A DNA stretch of 64,000 nucleotides from Aureimonas endophytica (GTDB taxonomy: Bacteria; Pseudomonadota; Alphaproteobacteria; Rhizobiales; Rhizobiaceae). Each line of letters starts with the position of its first letter. The first letter of the stretch is position 1. Of this stretch, positions 62,876-64,000 are shown piece by piece. The DNA lies in the NCBI RefSeq assembly GCF_014642635.1, contig NZ_BMIQ01000001.1:310001-374000 (forward strand), in the 5' to 3' direction. The notes under the pieces were generated by a model that saw only the letters and a program-made list of their open reading frames with translations, was not told the DNA's origin and did no database searches. The translations under genes were made by a program, and so were the position numbers.

Positions 62876-64000
62876 TCAAGAACGGGCGGCGCGATGGGCG
62901 AGGCGGCCGAGCGTCAGCATGATGTAGAAAGCGAAGAAGACGGCCAGCGCATAGGAAAAGCCGTTCAGACCCAGAAGGTCGAGCGAGGCGCCGATGCCCT
63001 GCGGGCCGACCAGCATGCCGAGCGCGTAGCAGAAGATGAAGGCTGCATTGGCGGACGCGAGATCGGCGCCCGACAGCTTCGAGCCGAGATGGGCGAGGCC
63101 GACAGTATAGAGGCCGGCGACGACGCCGCCCCAGACGAAGAGCACCAGCGCCGTCAGCCACCAGGACTGGATGAGGAAGGGCAGCGCCAGCGAACCCAGA
63201 AGGCCGACCACGGCGCAGAGCAGCAACAGGCTGCGCGGATCGCGCACCCGGTCGCTGACGAGACCGAGCGGAATCTGCAGGAAGACATTGCCGAGCCCGA
63301 CCGCCGTCAGGAGCTGCGCCGCCCCGGCCTCCGAGAAGCCCGCGGCCTGCCCGTAGATCGGAAAGAGCGCGAAGCCGCCCGATTCGACCGCGCCGAAGAC
63401 GAAGACCGCCGCCGTCGCCGTCGGCACGGCGAGGACGTAGCGCCAGAAGCCGCCCTTGCGGTCGCTCTCGTGGACGGGCGGCTCGCGGTCCCATGCCAGG
63501 AGGAGCGGGATCGCCGAGGCGACGAGGACACCGGCGCCAATCGCGAAAGGCAGGACGCCCCGCGAGCCGACCTGCGAGAAGACGAAGGGTCCGAAGGCGA
63601 AGCCGAGCGACAGGCAGGTGGCGTAGAGGCCGAGCATCATCCCGCGCCGATGCGGCGGCGCGGCGGTGCTGATCCAGAACTCCGACAGGATGAAGAGCGC
63701 CGTCACGGCGAAATGGAAGACGAAGCGCAGCGCGAACCAGGCGGGAAGCGCGGCGAAGAGATAGAAGCCGAAGCCGGAGGCCGCCGCCGCCGCGATCGAC
63801 AGAAGCATGAGGTTGCGCACGCCGATCCGCTTGGCGAGCGGCGTGACGAGCGGCGCGGCGGCCAGCGAGGCGATGCCGGCGACGGCGGTGTTCGCGCCGA
63901 TCATCGAGGCGGAGGCGCCGCGTTCCTCGAGAACGACGCTGAGCAGCGGCAGTCCGAAGCCGAGCGAGGTGCCGACCGCGCTGATCGAGGCGATCGCCGC
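62876..64000 (-). CDS. MFS transporter, 5' end outside window
   Basis: The frame is open to the last base, so the start lies beyond 64000. The visible 374 residues include about 11 membrane helices, an MFS-type motif around LKTLAKRIGVRNLML-like VTPLAKRIGVRNLMLLSIAA and the central ESGGFALFPIYGQAAGFSEA region. This resembles the sugar/drug-type transporters of the order (YcaD-like). Substrate unknown. The internal Met at 63904 is not the start. Confidence 0.82.
   Translation of the reverse strand, partial: AAIASISAVGTSLGFGLPLLSVVLEERGASASMIGANTAVAGIASLAAAPLVTPLAKRIGVRNLMLLSIAAAAASGFGFYLFAALPAWFALRFVFHFAVTALFILSEFWISTAAPPHRRGMMLGLYATCLSLGFAFGPFVFSQVGSRGVLPFAIGAGVLVASAIPLLLAWDREPPVHESDRKGGFWRYVLAVPTATAAVFVFGAVESGGFALFPIYGQAAGFSEAGAAQLLTAVGLGNVFLQIPLGLVSDRVRDPRSLLLLCAVVGLLGSLALPFLIQSWWLTALVLFVWGGVVAGLYTVGLAHLGSKLSGADLASANAAFIFCYALGMLVGPQGIGASLDLLGLNGFSYALAVFFAFYIMLTLGRLAHRAARS

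Overview
The window looks like a chromosomal segment of an alphaproteobacterium of the order Hyphomicrobiales. It is GC-rich. A nuo operon with nuoA-N order is followed by birA, an RNase J gene, a DUF1467 gene, proS, lolC and lolD, dnaE, and a DUF3572-divK-pleD-rpmG block, which is a Hyphomicrobiales-type arrangement. I cannot name the family with confidence.

Layout. (1) 1-4972: the end of a copper/silver-type RND efflux operon (a FixH/YtkA-like protein, CusB-like adaptor and CusA-like pump). (2) 5031-6090: an eroded arsenic-type locus on the minus strand (ynfA intact, arsB cut short and joined to the tail of another membrane protein). (3) 6268-10989: a defence-type block, with a three-gene ABC-3C system (Mrr-like nuclease effector, middle component, DUF3732-type SMC-like ATPase) followed by a CapV-like patatin phospholipase. 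(4) 11285-26430: the core of an undescribed mobile element. A rightward set of small unknown genes ends in a D12-class adenine methylase, and a leftward, tightly overlapping operon is headed by a membrane-less FtsH-like AAA+ protease. The two converge on a strong terminator at about 20.8 kb. (5) 26613-28632: tyrosine integrase, HNH-AP2 endonuclease and tRNA-Val(TAC). The tRNA 3' end faces the element, so the island probably integrated there and extends left, perhaps beyond base 1. (6) 28823-30543: tRNA-Asp(GTC), a small HNH gene, a SHOCT-family gene and an XRE regulator. (7) 30757-46966: the complete nuo operon (respiratory complex I), with a GFA-family gene between nuoC and nuoD and a pentapeptide-repeat gene between nuoF and nuoG. 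(8) 47058-64000: core chromosome with birA, RNase J, DUF1467, proS, lolC, lolD, a CPA1 Na+/H+ antiporter, dnaE, a HAD hydrolase, DUF3572, divK, pleD, rpmG and the start-truncated part of an MFS gene.

How the genes work together. The left part is accessory cargo (metal efflux, defence, mobility). The element core has its own regulatory vocabulary. Two promoters carry the palindrome TTGCCATTGGC(A/T)A in the -35/-10 spacer. Three genes share a 5'-UTR hairpin, GTGCC-N5-GGCAC, just before the Shine-Dalgarno sequence. Most neighbouring genes overlap through GTGA or ATGA. The first gene of the methylase operon has an in-frame amber codon. The element carries a DUF3572 homologue, while the chromosomal DUF3572 gene lies just upstream of the cell-cycle regulators divK and pleD. 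I see no capsid, terminase, portal, relaxase or type IV secretion genes, so the element is probably a mobilisable or satellite-like island. The right part is housekeeping: proton-pumping NADH dehydrogenase, biotin ligation, RNA turnover, prolyl-tRNA charging, lipoprotein release, replication and cell-cycle phosphorelay/c-di-GMP signalling.

All calls come from reading the sequence and translations; no database search was run.
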